64,000 nucleotides of DNA from Linepithema humile. Its lineage: Eukaryota; Arthropoda; Insecta; Hymenoptera; Formicidae. The notes under the pieces are model-generated. The model saw nothing but the letters and a program-made list of their open reading frames with translations, was not told the origin of the DNA and ran no database searches. The position numbers and the translations under genes were made by a program. Of this stretch, positions 11,480-23,717 are shown piece by piece. The stretch spans positions 11,611,426 to 11,675,425 of the forward strand of contig NC_090130.1 of assembly GCF_040581485.1 (NCBI RefSeq), given 5' to 3'. The stretch's first letter is position 1; the number at the start of each line of letters is the position of its first letter.

Positions 11480-12053
11480 TAAAGGTCACCATTGTTTTTT
11501 TAAGTTGAATCATCATAATTTTCTTGTATAAATCGATTTCTCATCACATTCTGTATAAAAAGTTATAAGGGTATAATAGAAAAAAAAAAAATAGTTTACA
11601 AGATATTTTATATCTTAGTTTGATCTATTTTGTCATAAAATACAAAATAACTAAAAAAACCATTTAATTTTCGAGAAGCTTAATACTTTTATGCACTAAA
11701 TAATGAGACAAATCAATTGGTGCAAAAAATACAGTTGCTTTAAAAAAAATATGTAATTTGCAACATGCAGTTGCATACTTTTTTTAAAAACAACTGTTTT
11801 TTTTACACAATTAATTGATTCCTCATTATTCTGTGCATAAAGATATTAAGATAAGATTACCGAAAATTAAATATTTTTCGAGATATTTTATATTTTATAA
11901 AAAATATGTCAAACTAAGATATAAAATATCTCGTAAATTATTTATTTTTTGTTCATTACATCCGGATCCTTATAATTTTTTACACAGAATGTGATAAATG
12001 GATTTATATAAAAAAAATTGGTGGTTTAATTTAAAAAAACAATGAGACCTTTA
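11480..12053. mobile_element. imperfect 570-bp palindrome (foldback or MITE-like)
   Basis: The left half (from AAAGGTCACCATTG) is the approximate reverse complement of the right half (to CAATGAGACCTTT), with the centre near 11765 around TTGCAACATGCAGTTGC. Shared internal blocks include AGATATTTTATATCTTAG, CTAAGATATAAAATATCT and a CACATTCTGT/ACAGAATGTG pair. It has no coding frame. It looks like an old hairpin-forming non-autonomous element. Target duplication not identified. Confidence 0.6.
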
Positions 12054-12081
12054 CGCACGCACGCACGCACGCACGCACGCA
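12053..12081. repeat. (ACGC)n microsatellite
   Basis: About seven tandem ACGC units at the right edge of the palindrome. Confidence 0.9.
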
Positions 12082-13120
12082 TAAACAATATAATAAGAGA
12101 AGTAAGAGTTATTTCTTTATAAGATATTAATAGGGCATACATTGTGGGACAAAGAAAAGCATTAAATAATAGCAGAGATGTAAAATTTAGATACATTTAA
12201 AAAAGCTTAAAAACTTGTTAAAAAAAAGTAGAATAAATAAATCTCTTTTAAGAAATTGAAGATGAAGGTAATGAATAGGAAGATGCAGAAAAAACAACAG
12301 AAATTAAAAAAGAAAAACCAGTCCAAGAAAATTGGGGAACAAATTTAAAAAGATCTAAAAAAATATGTAATAAACCAGATTGACATATAGATTGTATACT
12401 TATACAATATTACTATAATCTTTAACTTACAAAAAGAAAAATGGATTCAAGTAATCAAAGAAAAAAAAATCTCCAAAAAAAAATATTTAGAGTACATATA
12501 AAATTAAAGATATTAATGAATTAAAAGAAGAAAAAAATCATTACACAAGTGGATTTTCAGGATTAAAAATGAATGATAGGAAATGCAAGGGAGATACTTG
12601 TAGTAAAAAGTTAAACAACGTAAATAGATCACTAAAAGATTTTTAATCCTGATTGAAACGAGGAGTCAACCACTGTAGCAATCATTGTACATTTCTTTAT
12701 AAATATATTGCGGCAGTATAGTAATAATTGTAATAAAACAGGCAATACGAGAAATATGAGCAATAAAATGTTATATTGCCAAAAATGGCAATTACTGTAC
12801 ATTTTTTAAATGTACAGTAATATATATATAAGCATATAGACAATCACAATGCAATAGCATTAAAAATAGAATGCTAGTCAAACGTCTAAAATAGATATTA
12901 AATTCAGATTCATATATGAATTTATTAAAAATAAAGTAATAAAACTAAAATATTGTTCAAGAAATGTTAGCAGATATTTTAATTAATCCATTAAATTCTG
13001 CAAAATTTGTTAAATTAAAAAAAAATTATTATGCAAATAACACAAAATTAAGAAAGAGTGTTAAAATAAGAATCAAGTAAAAGTAATTTTGTCCAAATTT
13101 TATAAACAAAGTAGTGCGCG
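12082..13120. other. AT-rich stretch, no gene seen
   Basis: A/T-rich with many A runs and no reading frame worth reporting. Composition resembles decayed transposon or intron DNA. Confidence 0.5.
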
Positions 13121-13132
13121 CGCGTGCACACA

Positions 13133-13189
<57 letters not shown>
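13121..13189. repeat. (AC)n microsatellite
   Basis: Long AC run, preceded by CG/TG dinucleotides. It generates artificial open frames on both strands. Confidence 0.95.
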
Positions 13190-13192
<3 letters not shown>

Positions 13193-13235
13193 TATATATA
13201 ATGTTCTGAAAAATATACTAAAACTTGAAAAATAC

Positions 13236-13528
13236 TTTCTGCAGACACTATCAAATATTTCTTTCAATGGTAAAGATGTATCCCGACAAAGTTGCAGCAT
13301 TTCTTGTTTCATGATAGAATGCCTTACTTTCCATTTTATTGGAACATGAGTATGATCTTGAACTAAATGTATTTTGCCATCCTTATCAACTTTAAGGGTA
13401 CCAAAACAATTCGAAGATCGACGAGTATTACATCTCAGAATATTTGGATTACGAGAATCCTTGTTATAAGTATAATCATCATAAACGTAAATTATTGTAC
13501 CAGATTTCCTCCCATTTATTTCCTCCAT
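13236..13528 (-). pseudogene. FLYWCH zinc-finger exon of a MULE transposase (inverted)
   Basis: ATG at 13528 opens an exon with the FLYWCH zinc-finger pattern: a YVYDDYTY strand, a single RCNTR cysteine, a following NCFG cysteine and a HTH pair at the end (C-x-C...H-x-H). It is followed by a helix (EMLQLCRDT) and a likely donor GTATTT at 13235. FLYWCH fingers are the usual N-terminal DNA-binding part of animal Mutator-like transposases. The exon ends in phase 2, which matches the first base of the plus-strand exon at 14134, although the two lie on opposite strands. I infer that this is the first exon of the same gene, now inverted. Confidence 0.6.
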
Positions 13529-14999
13529 CTAAAAAATAATTAAAAAACGTTAAAATTAATAATATAATTTAAAAAAGTAGAATTAGAAATTGCTGGATAA
13601 TAATGTTATATTGAAATTACTAACAGTTTTGCTATACATAAGCATTTCTCACAAGTTCTTAGAATGTCACAGAATTCATTTATGGCATACATATCTGTAC
13701 TACTATTAATAAATATTTCCTTGAATGCACTCATAGATATAAACAATACTTCACTCACACTATATACAGATGCTTAGAAAACTAAGCATTAAAAACTTCA
13801 ACTAAATTTTTTAATTTCTTATGTTAACTTAGATTGTTTAGTTTAATTGTTTGAATACTTCTGTTAATATTATTAGAAACATCATTTTGCTAATATACTT
13901 TAATTTTTTTTACTAATTTCAAATGTTGCTTCTCAATTTATATTAATTTAACAATTTTATTAAAATTTATATAAATACAAATTTTTCTATTTTACTTTAT
14001 CAGCACATCAGTCATAATAGAATAAATTTATTAAACAATTATGAAAAAAATCAATCAATTTATATAATTGTATTTTCACGAAAGTTTTTCTATCAATATT
14101 ATATTATATTTACAATATCTCTCTTCTTTTCAGCAACCCAGATGCAGCACAATATTTGAGTTTTGCAGCTATAAGATGCAGTATGCATCGTGAACAAACA
14201 AAAAGTCAGCCATCCGTACCTAATACATTGGCATCATTATATGACATTTTATAAAATTCTGATATCATACAAAATATCTATAAAGAAAACGTAATTACAA
14301 GTGATGGAAAAAGTGCAATAATTTTATCAACCAATTATTTATTACAAGCATTATCTTCTGCTACTGAAATCTACGTCGATGGAACTTTTTCTGTAAGTAT
14401 ATGACTATCTTTTTCTGTAATAAAGAAATTTTATATAAATTTTTATAAGTGTTATAAAATTATATAAGTGTATATAAGTTTTATAAGTGTTTATAAAATC
14501 GTGACAGTAACCAAGTTATTATAACATATAGAGTAATATAGAGTCTAATTACCTTTTATTTACTATTTAATTTTATTTAATAATTAACTTTTATTTTGCA
14601 TATTTTGCCTAAGGTTCTCCCATGTAAACCTCATATTGCGCAGCTTTACTCTGTACATATGCGATATATGTGGATACGGTAAGATACTAAAATTAAAATT
14701 AAAATTTTAATTATTTAATTTTTCCAAGTATCAGGAATAGATGACAAAAATAAGTAACATGACTTTTTCAGGGTATTGCAACATTATTTATATTATGTGA
14801 TGTACGTACAATAACTATGTATGACGCTTTATGGGATAAAATTACACAACTGATACCACAACTTGAACAAAATATCAAGTTTATCATGAGCGACTTTGAA
14901 ATGGCTGTAGTAAAATCGTTGAACAAAAAGTTTCCTAGAGCTAAGTTAACTGGATGTTGGTTCCATTTCAATCAGGTATATATAGATTTTTATATATAA

Positions 15000-15773
15000 T
15001 CATTAGTAGTATATAAAACACATAAATGTCTCTCTCTCTTTGTCTGTGTGTGCATACGTACGTGCGTGCGTATATGCACGCAGTAAATATAATATATTAT
15101 TAATAAATTTAAAGTGTTTATAAATATATATATATGCTATTAATAAATAATTATATAAAGAAAATTTTAAAAATTAATCTTTAAAAAAGGGGCAGATTTT
15201 TTCATAACTTTCACAGAGTTTAGAACATATAAAATTTCCATAAAACAATCAATATTTTTGTAAATATTGATAAAATTATTGCATATTTTAAGTAATAAAT
15301 ACAAAGATATTTTAAAAATACTGTTATAAAATATTAAAAAAATATATTTCAAAGTTTAAAGATACGAAGCTCTAAAAAAATTTTTGAGAATTTTTTCATG
15401 TAAAAACATTTTTTTAATTTATTTTATTTATGAATACATCTGATAATATTGTTTTTTATGGTATGTTACAAAGCAAGACTGTGTATACTGTGCATTTTTA
15501 ATTTTTTTTTACTATCTTGCAAGCAATTAATAGATAAAAACGTATTATACGTGCACTGCTGACTTAAAACATGTTTTCCGCATGGGTTTTTCGAAATTCC
15601 TTTGGGTATCTGAATAACAAGAAAATGAGTAGGCTATCACAATGCTACAATAATATTAAGAACAATGTAAGATCAGCTTTATATACAGTATATTTATCGC
15701 ATTTAATAGAGTTAACAATTGAATGAGAGATCGATAATCAATAATTGTTATTTTTGATTGGCGTATATTATTA
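15000..15773. other. AT-rich intron sequence, no gene
   Basis: Start of the large MULE intron: TC and TA runs, a short (GT)(GCGT) patch near 15040-15075, no coding signal. Confidence 0.4.
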
Positions 15774-15846
15774 AAACGCGAGCTGTTTTATTAGATTTCT
15801 CACATATTCAAAATATGTGAGAAATCTAATAAAACAGCTCGCGTTT
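15774..15846. repeat. perfect 35-bp inverted repeat with 3-nt loop
   Basis: The arms start AAACGCGAGCTG on the left and end CAGCTCGCGTTT on the right; all 35 positions pair, around the loop CAA. It sits inside the MULE intron. Confidence 0.9.
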
Positions 15847-16120
15847 ACGCAATTTTTACACGGTACATTATTTTCAGTCCATATTATGCTCTTGTCAATA
15901 TATGTGCCTGAAATGTTCTAGTCGTAATACCGCTTTTCTTATAACTACCGTGCTCGCCTTGTATGTGATTAATGCAGTACATATATGTGTTCGATTTTCG
16001 CGATTTTTCCGTGGTACATAATTTTTAATCTATCCTACGTTCGTGTCATTATGTGCCTGAATTGCTGTCGTCGTAATACCGCTTTTGTCGTAACCATCGT
16101 GGTCATGTTGTCCAAGTAAC
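15835..16120 (+). repeat. two diverged ~130-bp repeat modules (left block)
   Basis: Two copies share the order: CG-rich word, ATTTTT.C.CGGTACAT-like word, a TATGTGCCTGAA word, GTCGTAATACCGCTTTT, then an ACCGTG or TCGTGG word. Two further copies lie at 18490-18765. Confidence 0.6.
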
Positions 16121-16370
16121 AATTAGAAGAATATCAAATATATCAAAATATTTCTGCGAGAAGAGTATAGTTCTTATCCAAACATATTTTTGTCTTGTTT
16201 GATTGTTCGATTATCAAAGTAAGTAATGTATGGGTAGTATAAAAAATTTTATATTTGATAAATTTTATTTGTGATTGAAGTATAATATATATATTTATAT
16301 GTTATGTGAAAAATTTAATAATAGAACAGCCCAATAGCAATAATCGCTTATTCAACTGTTAAATTCGCTG

Positions 16371-18470
16371 AATGCGGCCAATAATACTATTGAAAAATGA
16401 ATGTCGGCCTAGGCACGTGATAAATGCGTGCACACGCTGTGACGTGACGCTTTTCGAGCGCCGTCACAAGGGCGATAGCCCGGCCGAGGGAGCAAAGAGT
16501 CCTGGTGTTGCTTTTCGCGTGGAGAGAGCAACCCGCGAGACCCCACAATTTGTACGCGTTGTTTGTATTGTCATTCCCGTTTTATGTCATTAATATCGTT
16601 TTTAAAGTGTAAGGCGAGACCCCGTGCGGGCGGCGTTGCGTGTTTTGTGCCTCAGGGCGAAGATGCAGCATCGCCAGGAAGACCGGACGCCGAGGGATCA
16701 TCGACGGGTGTCACGCGTCAGTGACCCCACGGCATAAGGTCAGGTACCGCGATCCCGTCGCCTCCGCCATCCAAGCCCTATCTAACTCCGCTTTGGTTTC
16801 AGCCACAGAGTCTAAGAAACGCAGAAACACGCAGCAGCGGACCTCGCCCGGCTGCAGACGGCTCCGGGGACCCCGAAGATGCTGCACCCGGAAGAACCGG
16901 AGTATGGCCCGGCCAGCCTAACCAGTCTCTTCCGGGAACATCGACTCATCGACACGTTAACGGCCGAAAGATTTGAGGAAACCACAGAGAGCGGAGGGGG
17001 GGCGCCCTGGATGAACTGTGGGCGGTTCTCAGGGGCCCCCCTTTTCGGAAAATCGGCAGGATGCGCAGGAAGGCGACGCGGACTTGGAGAGGACCTACGT
17101 GCAGAGCCGAGAAGAGCCACTGTTCGGTGTGCCGCAAGTGCGTGAGGACGACACCCGGGACTCAGCCCGACGACACCGAAGACGCCGAAGACGTCCACTC
17201 GTTGTAAGCCGCCTCTCGGGTAGCCGTAGAGTTCCGTCCGGTTATGGCTGGTAGCGTGAGTTATGTCTGTATTTTGTGTCTCTCACACAATTAACCATAG
17301 TTTTGATACCGTGAGCGCTCAATTACGTTCAATTACCGCATGTCCAGCCGGCTCCGGATAGCGCGTAAAAAGTCTCTCCGACTTGCGGGAATTAAGTGCC
17401 GACAGTCTCTTCTCGTTACCGTTTCGTTTGTCGTTCGTCTTGTTACCGTACCGTTCTACCGTTACCGTTCTTTCGAAGATACCGATTGCTACCGTCGTTC
17501 CGTTACCGTTTCTTTTGAAAGTACCAATTATTACCGTCTTTTGGTCGCGTTAGCACCGTACCGTGGGTGAATGTTCGCGGGCGGATTTTGATTCGGAAAC
17601 GTTCTCCGCGAGACTGCTGTTACCGCAAAGTTAGCGTCTCGGCGAGAAGCGTGAGAGCCCGCGAAAAATAGCCGACCCGCGACATATCCTTTCTGGCCAT
17701 TAGGCTACCGTCGTTTAAAGTCTATTTATTTGGCCTTCACCGGCCGTATCGGATGATCAAAATATAAGTCCTTCGTTGGCTGTATATAGTCGGATCAGCG
17801 GCGAATTATCGTAATCACGTTCCCGAGATTTGATGTAGGCATCGAACTCGATTCTCGTTACCGAATTTATAGGGCGAAGGGCCCTACCATCGTATCAACC
17901 TATTTCCGCCGTATCGGCTCCGGCCGAATAGTTTAAGCATCTTTACCCTTGTAAACTAAATCACTGAAATACATCATTGTTAACTGTTAATTATTGAGTT
18001 ATCCTTGCGTTAGCCTCTCACTCCAAATATCTAACGTTAAGTAAAAGAACTGCGCCCCTCTGCCATATACTGAGCGGGGAGCGGCCGAGCAATTTTGTGA
18101 ACTGTTAAAGTTACCGATACCGCGGTGCGATTATTCGCACCTGGCGCCCATTTCCGGTTACCGATATCGCGTGAGTTACCTTGCTCCCGAATTTTGTGGA
18201 GTACCGCGAGTTACCGAATCGTGCAGTTATTGCCGATTTCGCGAGTTACCTTGCTCCCGACGAGCGTGGAGTACCGCGAGTTACCGAATAGTGCAGTTAT
18301 TGCCAATTTCGCGAGTTACCTTGCTCCCGACGAGCGTGGAGTACCGCGAGTTACCGAATCGAGCATCTGCTTCCGATACCGTAAGTTACCGAATCGAGCA
18401 TTTATTGCCGATACCGCGAGCTACCGATTTCCATTGGGCGTGCTCCCTCGGATCTGGCGTGATTCCGAGG
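16371..18470. other. GC-rich insertion of unknown type
   Basis: Sharp change from AT-rich to GC-rich DNA between the two halves of the repeat-module array. Short overlapping frames at 16640-17254 occur on both strands and have no recognisable domain. From about 17400 the block becomes rich in GTTACCG and TACCG words. A TGGCGCCCA word near 18141 resembles a retroviral-type primer site, but I could not find matching LTR ends. It may be an LTR-element remnant; identity unknown. Confidence 0.4.
18172..18437 (+). repeat. 70-bp minisatellite
   Basis: The word TTGCTCCCGA recurs at 18181, 18251 and 18321 with exactly 70-bp spacing, followed by shortened units rich in GAGTTACCGAATCG. About three and a half copies. 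Confidence 0.85.
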
Positions 18471-18489
18471 CCAGTTCACGTCGCAACGC

Positions 18490-18765
18490 ATACACGTTTC
18501 CCGCGCTTTTTCTCGCGATGTGCTTAGTTTTCTATCTATGCTCTTGTCGTTACGTGTCTGATGTGCTTCTAACATATTATCACTTTTGTTGTCATCATTC
18601 TCGTGTTTTATCCGACAAATACAGCGTATGCGTGCATTTTCCTCGCGATTTTTACGTGATACATAACTTTTATTCTTAATCATGCTCGATATATATGCCT
18701 GAAATGCTTTTTTGTCGTAATATCGCTTTTGTTGTAGCTATTGTGCTCATATTACCCATATTATT
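18490..18765 (+). repeat. two diverged ~130-bp repeat modules (right block)
   Basis: Same words as the modules at 15835-16120, including a TGCCTGAAATG word and GTCGTAATATCGCTTTTG. The array appears split by the GC-rich block. Confidence 0.55.
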
Positions 18766-19612
18766 CAAATTGAAAATTAAAAAGTATTGTTAGTATTGTT
18801 TATCTTTTCTCGGAGTTCTTCAATGCAGACAGAATGTATCACACGTGACAAATATTATGTTTCTGCATTGATCAAAATCGTAGTAAATGTGAAAAATTGC
18901 ATTGCTTTAATTAAATTACATTTTTTATTTTAGACTGTACTGCGTAAATGGCGCAAACTACGTCTTTCAAATGTTCCAAAAAAGATACTCTCAATGACTA
19001 TGGCATTGCCTTTATTACCACCAGATATGTTTCAAGAAGCTTTATTAATAATACAAACCAAAGCTGATGAACTTTCTAATGAACATCCAGATATTTTACA
19101 ATTTATGTCATATCTAAGACTTACTTGGTCTAACATGGCATTAAAAATTAGTACCTATCGTTGTCCTGTGCGGACTAATAATATAGTAGAAAGTTTTCAT
19201 AACATTGCGGCACAAAAATTGGGAACAAGGAATATTAATGTTTGGACATTTCTAGGTAATTTTTATGTCAAAGTATTTTATATCAAGTATGAAATTCTAT
19301 AATGTGTACGCGACTATTATATATTTTTGAAATAACGCATATTTATGAAATGCGTATATTGTATGAAATGATAAAAATGTATAAAAAAAAGTTACATGTA
19401 TCATTTTACATTGTATATATATACACATATATAGATTGATTATACATTGTTGCAAGCGGAGTTAATAATTTACTTTAATAAGATAGATAAAAGTTCGATT
19501 CTTTTCTCCGATAATAAGTGCTAAACACGTTACACTTTTTTCTATTTGTCTACAGAGTGGTTCTACAGTGCATTGAAAATTTCGGTTTTTATCGCGAAGA
19601 ATGACAACTTAA

Positions 19613-19632
19613 GGGGGGAGCCTCGTGTAACC
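19613..19632 (+). repeat. terminal inverted repeat, left
   Basis: Begins with six G then AGCCTCGTGT; pairs with the right end at 29635-29654 with one or two mismatches after the first 14 bases. Confidence 0.8.
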
Positions 19633-20149
19633 GGTTAAAAAAATTGAAAAATTTTTTTTTGCTTTAATCAATAGCAATCCATGTAGAAAATATATTCCCA
19701 AAGTTACAAAACAAAATTCGAAGTTTTAAGGAGTCCACAGCCTATTTCTTGCGCGCAGATATACAAGCGCGCGGCGGGGCGCTTGGTCAACGGTACCATA
19801 AGATATAAGATTATAGAATTTGTAACTGTTTTTGGCGCGTTTTCGGAAGTACTTATTTAAGAGTGCAATTTGGAGAGTGCAAGCAAAGTGTGAAATTCGA
19901 AGAAGCAGGAAATCGGAGCCTCAGTTTTAAACTTGTTGTTACACTTTTCTTTTTTACTTTTCAATACCGAAAACTTTAAACGCGTTTTTCTCGAAACCAG
20001 TTATAGGCGTATAGCCTAATAGATTGTGTTCGACTTGGTTGAAATTATGAAACCAATTTCTTAGAAAAATATAATTTATTTTTCCTCGTCAGAGAAATAG
20101 AGTAAATGTACAAGTTTTGTTTGATTTAATTGATTGCGCCAGAGGCGCT

Positions 20150-20990
20150 TTCTCGGCAAAAGTGTAAGGCCGAGAGTCAAAAGAAAAATTGACGGGCGCG
20201 GTAAGAAATTACCGGCCGCGTCTTAGTGTGTTGAACGGGTCCTAAAAAGGACGGTTCAATTGCTCGTTGCAGCCCCTTTCCCGGCGTCGGTGGAACTCCG
20301 TTCGGGAAATGGTCTTCCGTCTGACAACTGCTCTCTGAGCAGGCTCTGAGCGGTGAAGTCTGTACTGCCACGGAACGAGTCTCTGGTGTGCTGGTAACTG
20401 CAACCGGCTCTCGGAATTACGGATTGCTCCGTGTACCGAGGAGAGAGAGGTCTCCGAATTCGGATGTCGCCTTGTGTAAGAGTGTCCCTTGGTGGTCGAG
20501 TCAACCGGACGCAGAACTCTAGTGGAATCAATTTCTAAACTAGAGACTGAGGAGGTGACGGCGAAAGTGGAGTATCCGCGGGCCGCTTGGTTGAAATGTG
20601 CGGCCGATGCTGGGACTCTGTTTTCTTTTTACGCGCCTTGCGAGGCAGCGTGAGGAAAACTGCGAGACTATGTGTCTCTGGTTAGATTCTGCCGAGGCCG
20701 AGTACGACTCAGTTCAAGGGCCCTGGAGAGAGCTCGCCTTGAAGCGAGTGAGTGAGGAAAGATCTGCGGAGCAGCTCTTTTATATCCCTTCGATCGAAGC
20801 TTGATCGCGAGAAAGCTCTTCACCGCCTGCGCAACCTGGCGGTGTCTCCGCAAGCTCATAATCGTAGACGGCCTGCGGCACGTAGCGGCGCCGCGGCGTA
20901 TTATACCGCGTCAGTGCAGCGGTGTGGCGGTGAGCCGCCACACCAGTTTTTAGTAATTGGCGGGAAAGATTACTCAAAAACTATTCGATC
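20150..20990. other. GC-rich insert in the left arm of the CACTA-like element
   Basis: About 0.8 kb of GC-rich DNA in AT-rich surroundings. Near its right edge is a hairpin formed by GTGTGGCGG and CCGCCACAC, like the terminal hairpins of the LTRs elsewhere in this window, so it may be a minus-oriented solo LTR (possible TATA word near 20900). I found no convincing target duplication. Open frames inside overlap on both strands and are not called. Confidence 0.35.
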
Positions 20991-22481
20991 AATCGAGTTG
21001 TCCCTGTGTATACATGTAGTTTAATAATATAAATTGTCGATGAACCTATAAAATTAGTAAAATAATTAATTTAAACAATTTTTATTGCATAAATAAGGTG
21101 ACATTTTGTGGGTCAAAATCGCAATTTTTTTTTAAAGTGTTGCCATTTTTTCAATTTTCAACTTTTTACTTATTTTTTAGGTTCATCGACTAGATAATTT
21201 CATAGAAAAGAAAAACTTTTTTTTTTTTGTTTTAAACGAGTGCAAAAGACGCTACAACTCCCGCCAATTCACAACTCCAGTGATGAGGCTGCGTCAACAT
21301 TTGTTTATACCCGAGTCGAAATTTTTAGCCTAGATTAAACCTACAAGTTTTGTCGAATTTGGAGAACCAATGTAAGCTTTAATTCATATATATAGATATA
21401 ACATTACATTGGCTATTGCCCTCCTTTGATACTAAAAATTGTTACTTATTGTCGTTTTTTCCATGTGGAAGCTCAAAAGAGTACCTGCTGAGAACCTCTA
21501 AAAAGGCTCCAGGTTCTATAAATATGTATTTCTAGAAAATAAATATTCAAAATTACTTAATAATCTATTATCTCATATACTCTACTTGCATTTAATGTAT
21601 GGATCTTGATTTCAATAAACAATATATTAATTATTATAATTTGCTTAACTGTAAATAGGCTACTATAAGCAAATATTATATAAATAATATTTACTTATAT
21701 GTTACACATCTATCTGCAGTTAAGTAAATTACATAATTAATGTATTGCGCTTATTGAAATTAAGATATGCATTAAATACAAATAAAGTAAATGTGGTAAT
21801 AGAATATTAAATAATTTTGAATTATAGGTCAAATATGTAATAAAATATTAAATAAAATTTTGAATTTCAATTGTTTTTTATTTATTCAAATAAATTTTTA
21901 GTTATTTATAATACTAAATATAATACTGAGTTGCACTTAATTTTTTAAAATATTTTTTTTTAATATTCTTAAATAAAAATATATATTAACTAAATAGACA
22001 CTAAATAAAAATATATATATTTCAAAATAAACAAACTTCAAATTACCCAGAAATTATATCGCAAATAAAATAAAAGTCTAAATCTAAAAAAAACAATAAA
22101 TGACATAAAAGAAAATAAATTTTATATCATCTAGCTTTTACAATTAAAATTAAAAAATATTAAAAAACGATTTAGCTTTCGAAAAAAATTTAGCTTAAAA
22201 AAATATTACTAGAGATGTAGTTTATTAAAAAAATAATATGAAATATGTAGCTTCTCAAGTTATCCGTAATTTCCGTAATATGTGTAAATTTTTCCATCAC
22301 GGATGTTCCACAGTTATCGCAAATCAATTTCTGAAAAGAAACAAATATGTGTAAGTGTAAAATATTAAATTAATAATTAGCTTTTGTAACTTTATTATTT
22401 GAATGTATAATTTATAATAAAAAAGATGTTAATATAGAATAAAAGATTATCTTATTGTTTAAAGATTGATATATATATTTT
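20991..22481. other. AT-rich, non-coding left arm
   Basis: No gene. Contains a small inverted pair (GTCGATGAACCT at about 21039 and AGGTTCATCGAC at about 21179) and the subterminal word near 21308; otherwise long A/T-rich sequence. Confidence 0.5.
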
Positions 22482-23568
22482 TCAATTATATATACTTTTT
22501 ACTTTCTTCGGTGCGCGCTTTTCATTTTTTTCTTTTTTTGTTCTATATTTACGCTTATTCGACGCACACTTATTTATGCACTGTATGTATGCTTTCCGAG
22601 TAATCGGTCTTTCAGCTTTTTCAGTTGCCCATTCTATAAAAAAAAAAAAATACTACTATTGTAATAAATTATAAACGTAAAAAAATAAATAATGACTTAT
22701 AATTAAAATTACGTACTAAATAAAGCTTTAAAAAGTACAGCATTAATTGCTGGTCGAGCTCCTCTTCTTCCAGTAGCAGAATAATTGGTGATGCTTTCAT
22801 CATACACTTCTAGAAGAGTTTCTCGCACAAGCTTCTTCCAATCGCAGTTCTCATTTTCCGTTGTCGATTTTAATTCGATGTAAGCAATTTTCTCTCGAGA
22901 TAAATAAAAGCCACTATTGGGTGATATCTCCACCTGTAATAGTTATTAATTACTAAAAATCAGTTAATCAGTTAAGTAAAATATGTGATGTTTTAAAAAT
23001 ATATGTTAGCAATTTTTTTACGTTGTCTCCAGGTTTCAGCATATGCGCCGGAATCTATACAAAAGAAAAAAAGATAAATAATATAAAATAAAAAAATTAA
23101 ATATATTAAACTCTTTTAAAGTTTCTTACTTCAAAAATTTCTTCATTATTTCGATCGGCTTTTGCTTCTGCTTCGTACGAATGTTTAATTGCTACAAGAA
23201 GAAATTGCAGAAATTCAATGTCTCGTTTGGTAACTAAAACATAAATAAAAGAATATTATAATCAACATAATCTTAAATAAAAAAGTAATATAATTATAAA
23301 ATTACGTTGTTAGAAAATTACTTTTAAATGGTATTAATCTTGCAAATGATCGTGCTGCATTTAAATTTTGCTCACTATATTGAGATTCATCCGAAAAATC
23401 CAATGTTGAATCTTCGCTATTATTCTGCATATTCTCTGAATATTCTTTGGTAGATGTGGATTCTGAACTACTCTCTTTATTTTTTCGCAATCTTTTTTCA
23501 GAGATAAATTTTGTTTTTGCTACGTTCTATAATATAAAGTGTTCTATTAGCTAGAAAATTGTGCGTAA

Positions 23569-23717
23569 AGCCAGGGGCACACGACACGTTTTTGCTTACT
23601 GGATTGCTTGCGAATTAGTAAATTACTAAAAATGTGATATGCTGTATGGTGCATTTTTAGCATTTCACTAGCTTGCAATCACTCCAGTAAGTAAAAACGT
23701 ACCGTGTGCCGCTGGCT
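23569..23717. mobile_element. 149-bp MITE in a BEN-gene intron
   Basis: Inverted repeats start AGCCAGGGGCACACG and end CGTGTGCCGCTGGCT; the arms extend about 50 bp and include a CTTACTGG/CCAGTAAG pair. Flanked by TAA on both sides (23566-23568, 23718-23720), the 3-bp duplication of PIF/Harbinger-type MITEs. Confidence 0.75.

Larger units (their letters stand above)
14134..19255 (+). pseudogene. Mutator-like (MULE) transposase, decayed, split by a 4-kb intron
   Basis: Exon-like blocks: 14134-14392, 14614-14678, 14772-14975 and 18934-19255, with plausible splice sites (TTTTCAG, GTAAG). The DDE core reads YVDGTF at the end of the first block, IMSDFEMA plus GCWFHFNQ in the third, and NNIVESFH in the last, the order expected for MULE transposases. 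Damage: a TAA in the first block (near 14252), and the 14678/14772 junction is out of phase by one as I read it. The last intron (14976-18933) is swollen by repeats and a GC-rich insertion, but its two sides still join in phase (FNQ then TVLRKWRKL). The 3' end is not resolved after the GTAATT at 19256. Confidence 0.7.

Noticed and set aside
13048..13254. Open frames made of Cys-Val or His-Thr repeats
   Set aside because: Translations of the AC microsatellite.
16640..17254. Several 60-130-codon frames on both strands
   Set aside because: Overlapping frames in GC-rich DNA with no domain, start context or conservation evidence.
18130..18150. Retroviral-type primer binding site (TGGCGCCCA)
   Set aside because: No LTR ends or retroelement genes could be placed around it; kept only as a remark in the GC-rich block.
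20163..20945. Solo LTR with TG...CA ends
   Set aside because: Candidate flanks AAAG and GTTT do not form a duplication; left as an unassigned GC-rich insert.
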